Positions 5,816 to 8,200 of a stretch of 8,200 nt of DNA are shown in pieces. A program made the position numbers and the translations under genes. The DNA lies in assembly GCA_023251855.1 (NCBI GenBank), contig JAHEYA010000090.1, forward strand, positions 1 to 8,200, given 5' to 3'. Numbering within the stretch: the first letter of the stretch is position 1; each line of letters opens with the position of its first letter. Below the pieces are notes generated by a model. It saw nothing but the letters and a program-made list of their open reading frames with translations, was not told where the DNA came from and did no database searches. The DNA comes from Bacteroidota bacterium (GTDB lineage Bacteria > Bacteroidota > Bacteroidia > 2-12-FULL-35-15).

Positions 5816-7996
5816 TTACAAATTTCCAAGAATAAAATCAGTCATTTTGGTATACAGATGTAAGCGGGTATTGCCCCCTGAGATCCCATGATTTCTGTCG
5901 GGATAAATAAACAAGTCAAATTGTTTATTGGCTTTTACCAGGGCATTTATCATCTCCATTGTATTTTGATAATGCACATTATCATCACCACTGCCGTGGA
6001 TAAGTAAATATTTTCCTTTTAATTTATCCACATAATTAATCGGTGAATTATCATCATATCCATTCGGATTTTCTTGTGGCAAGGTCATGAAACGTTCGGT
6101 ATAAATATTATCATAATAACGCCAATTGGTAACAGGTGCAACAGCAATAGCTGTTTTAAAATAATCAGCTCCTTTGGTAATACACAATGAACTTAAATAA
6201 CCTCCATAACTCCATCCAAATGTTCCAATACGCACTTTATCAACAAAAGAGAGTGTTGCCAGATACTTTGCTGTTTCTATCTGATCCGCAACTTCTAATT
6301 TACCAAGTTGTTTATAGGTACATTTTTTAAATGCCGCACCTTTGTACATTGTTCCTCTGTTATCCACACACATAACAATATAGCCCTTTTCAGCCAGCAG
6401 TTGATGCCAGAAATAATCCTTGTTATCAAAGCCATTGTTTACCATGTTTCGTCCAGGACCACCATAAAACACAAGAAATACAGGATATTTTTTAGTTGCG
6501 TCAAAATCAGGTGGTTTAATCATCCATGCGTTTAATTCAATGTTTTCAGTAGTTTTGAATATAAATAATTCTTTTTTACTCAAATTAAATTCCTTCATTT
6601 TATTAATAAGTGATTCATTATTTTCAAGCAGTCGAATTTGTTTGCCTTGTGCATTGTATATAGCAATGGAATTAGGTGTATTGGCTGAATTATAGGTGTC
6701 AATATAAAATTTCATTCCTACGCTGAATTCCGGACTATGGCATCCTATTTCGGTAGATATTTTTTTCTTTTCTGTACCATCCAATTTAATAGAATAAATA
6801 TCTTTTTCGGTGGCGGTAATTTCGGATGCCGAATAAAAAACAGTTTTTGTTTGTTCATCAATACCATTAAAATTCACTACATCCCAACTTCCTTTGGTGA
6901 TCTGATTTACAAGCTTTCCGGTAATATCATATAGGTATAAATGATTGTAACCATCTTTTTCATTCATGATAATAAAGTTCTTTTTATCATTGGTGAAATA
7001 AACATAATCACCTTGTCCTTCATGTATATCAATATAGGTATCACTTGTTTCGGAATAAATAGTTTTAGATTCACCAGTAGTTGAATTCGCAAATAAAAGC
7101 TCCAATTTATTCTGATGGCGGTTCATCCTCACCATTGAAAGTGTAGAGGATTCCATAGTCCATTTAATACGCGGAATGTATTGGTCGGTCTCTTTGCCAA
7201 TGTCCATCAGTTTATCAGAGCCATTCATCAAATCGTAAACATGAATAGTAACAACTGAATTATCTTCACCGGCTTTCGGATATTTGAATTTGTATTCTGA
7301 AGGATACAATTGATGTGCAAATTCATTAAATGAAAACTCTTTCACTTTGCTTTCATCAAATTTATAATAGGCTATCTTTTTACTGTCGGGACTCCAGAAA
7401 TAAGCAATTGAAAAAGAAAATTCTTCTTCGTGCACCCAGTCGGTAACACCATTAATAATAGTGTTTTGTTTGCCATCAGAAGTAACCCGGGTTTCTTTAC
7501 CGGATACTAAGTCTTTAATAAAAATATTATTACCACTTACAAATCCTACTTTTGTTCCATCAGGAGAAAACGTAGCATGCATCTGCTTTTCACCCGCTGT
7601 AACAGGACTAAGTGCTTTTGTTTTTCTATCATAAACAAAATAATTTTCACGGGTTGAATGCCGGTAGATTTGCTCGGTTGCTGTGGAGATCAGCATTTTA
7701 TTTTCATCCTCACTGAATTGATAGTTATCAATATTAATAGCAGTACCATTTACCAACAATTGTTTTTTGTATACAATTACTTCCGGTTTTATTTGTTTTT
7801 CATATTCATATTTAAAAATTGTATCATTCTCAATTGTCGAATAGTGAATCCCTTCCTTCATTGAAACCAAGCCATACACAGCTTTGTTATAGAAGGTACC
7901 GTTTTGCCAAATCGCTTCTAACGAAATATTTTTTTTCTGCGCAGTGAGATCGGTAAACAGCAATAAAGAGAAACCTAAAAAAAATAACTTCTTCAT
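5816..7996 (-). CDS. Dipeptidyl peptidase IV (S9B family prolyl peptidase)
   Basis: This 726-aa exported serine peptidase should release X-Pro (or X-Ala) dipeptides from peptide N-termini. The signal peptide is residues 1-19, ending LTA before Q20. The N-terminal beta-propeller carries TDWVHEEEFSFS with E191-E192, the pair that holds the substrate amino terminus in DPP IV. The hydrolase domain has oxyanion Tyr511 in FYGGP, nucleophile Ser596 in GWSYGG, Asp671 in GSGDDNVH and His703 in DRNHGI. The spacing from Asp to His (32 residues) equals that of human DPP4 (708 to 740). YYDNIYTER supplies the S1-pocket tyrosines, and Asn673 follows the Asp pair. The length matches the 700-750 aa family norm. 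It has no T9SS sorting domain, so a periplasmic or envelope place is likely. It is probably a single-gene unit; only weak -7-like sequences (TATTTTCG, TATTTTCC) lie upstream at 8027-8042. The symbol dpp4 would be by family only. Confidence 0.96.
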   Translation of the reverse strand: MKKLFFLGFSLLLFTDLTAQKKNISLEAIWQNGTFYNKAVYGLVSMKEGIHYSTIENDTIFKYEYEKQIKPEVIVYKKQLLVNGTAINIDNYQFSEDENKMLISTATEQIYRHSTRENYFVYDRKTKALSPVTAGEKQMHATFSPDGTKVGFVSGNNIFIKDLVSGKETRVTSDGKQNTIINGVTDWVHEEEFSFSIAYFWSPDSKKIAYYKFDESKVKEFSFNEFAHQLYPSEYKFKYPKAGEDNSVVTIHVYDLMNGSDKLMDIGKETDQYIPRIKWTMESSTLSMVRMNRHQNKLELLFANSTTGESKTIYSETSDTYIDIHEGQGDYVYFTNDKKNFIIMNEKDGYNHLYLYDITGKLVNQITKGSWDVVNFNGIDEQTKTVFYSASEITATEKDIYSIKLDGTEKKKISTEIGCHSPEFSVGMKFYIDTYNSANTPNSIAIYNAQGKQIRLLENNESLINKMKEFNLSKKELFIFKTTENIELNAWMIKPPDFDATKKYPVFLVFYGGPGRNMVNNGFDNKDYFWHQLLAEKGYIVMCVDNRGTMYKGAAFKKCTYKQLGKLEVADQIETAKYLATLSFVDKVRIGTFGWSYGGYLSSLCITKGADYFKTAIAVAPVTNWRYYDNIYTERFMTLPQENPNGYDDNSPINYVDKLKGKYLLIHGSGDDNVHYQNTMEMINALVKANKQFDLFIYPDRNHGISGGNTRLHLYTKMTDFILGNL

Positions 7997-8082
7997 ATTG
8001 TTTTATTTATATAATTTTGAGAGGAACGAAAATAGGAAAATATAATAGATGTTATAAAACAACAGTGCGGTAGTTTTTTATT

Positions 8083-8179
8083 TCAGGGCTGAAGCCCTTT
8101 GTCAAAGGTTTGTTTCACTTACCCCACCTTTAAAGGTGGGGTTAATACAAAACTCAAGAAAAGTGGGCTTTAGCCCTGA
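8083..8179. repeat. Nested inverted-repeat hairpin element
   Basis: Bases 8083-8097 pair with 8165-8179 over 15 positions (14 Watson-Crick and one G-T). Inside lies a perfect 22-bp palindrome at 8121-8142, ACCCCACCTTT and its complement. Each outer arm is itself a small palindrome (AGGGC-TGAA-GCCCT at 8085-8098 and GGGC-TTTA-GCCC at 8165-8176). The sequence can therefore form either three small hairpins or one large branched structure. No T-tract follows. The region 7997-8200 upstream of the DPP IV gene has no other gene visible. A REP-like or mobile hairpin element is my guess. Confidence 0.75.
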
Positions 8180-8200
8180 GACTAGCGAGCCACTAACAAA

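Noticed and set aside
6308..7864. Plus-strand frames opposite the DPP IV gene
   Set aside because: They are short, Phe/Ile/Cys-rich translations of the antisense strand of a clearly conserved peptidase.
4556..7996. ATPase and DPP IV as one operon or a defence pair
   Set aside because: They share direction but are 108 nt apart, with a terminator-like inverted repeat and a -7 element between them; DPP IV is a housekeeping-type exported peptidase, so a joint system is not supported.
1..8200. tRNA or rRNA genes, or an intact insertion sequence
   Set aside because: I saw no cloverleaf with TTCGAATC-type arms, no rRNA-like stretch, and no transposase or integrase reading frame.

Overview
The window comes from an AT-rich bacterial genome that is almost certainly Bacteroidota. 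Three neighbouring secreted proteins end in type IX secretion system (T9SS) type A C-terminal sorting domains with the V-x-I/V-YPNP start motif. All four clear signal peptides have Ala-Gln at the predicted cleavage site. The start codons lack Shine-Dalgarno sequences, and there is a well-spaced TTTG-N19-TATCTTTG promoter of the Bacteroidetes type. I cannot name a genus.

Layout. Bases 1-128 hold an array of four perfect short stem-loops with unrelated stem sequences and 3-nt loops. A promoter at 199-229 leads into three plus-strand genes for T9SS cargo: a 501-aa protein with a SprB-like repeat and an Ig-like region (272-1777), a 314-aa protein resembling PCMD-type beta-sandwich proteins (1908-2852), and a 467-aa seven-repeat RCC1 beta-propeller (3089-4492). 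A large stem-loop separates the first two, and a strong intrinsic terminator follows the second. A 40-codon ORF with a signal-peptide-like start (2933-3055) lies between the second and third. Two minus-strand genes converge on this block. One encodes a 383-aa AAA_14/DUF4143 ATPase (4556-5707) with a nine-G tract inside its coding sequence. The other encodes a 726-aa S9B dipeptidyl peptidase IV (5816-7996) with the catalytic triad intact. The right end (8083-8179) holds a second, different hairpin structure: a nested 15-bp inverted repeat around a 22-bp palindrome.

How the genes relate. The three plus-strand products should be exported by Sec, moved across the outer membrane by T9SS, and attached to the surface or released. 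The second and third genes share a sorting domain and terminator about 87% identical at DNA level, although the rest of the two proteins is unrelated. This suggests that the 3' sorting module was copied between genes. DPP IV is a periplasmic or envelope peptidase; it and the ATPase show no obvious functional link to the surface proteins. I see no complete new multi-gene system. The most unusual signals are the copied sorting-plus-terminator module, the G9 tract in the ATPase gene, and the hairpin structures near both ends.
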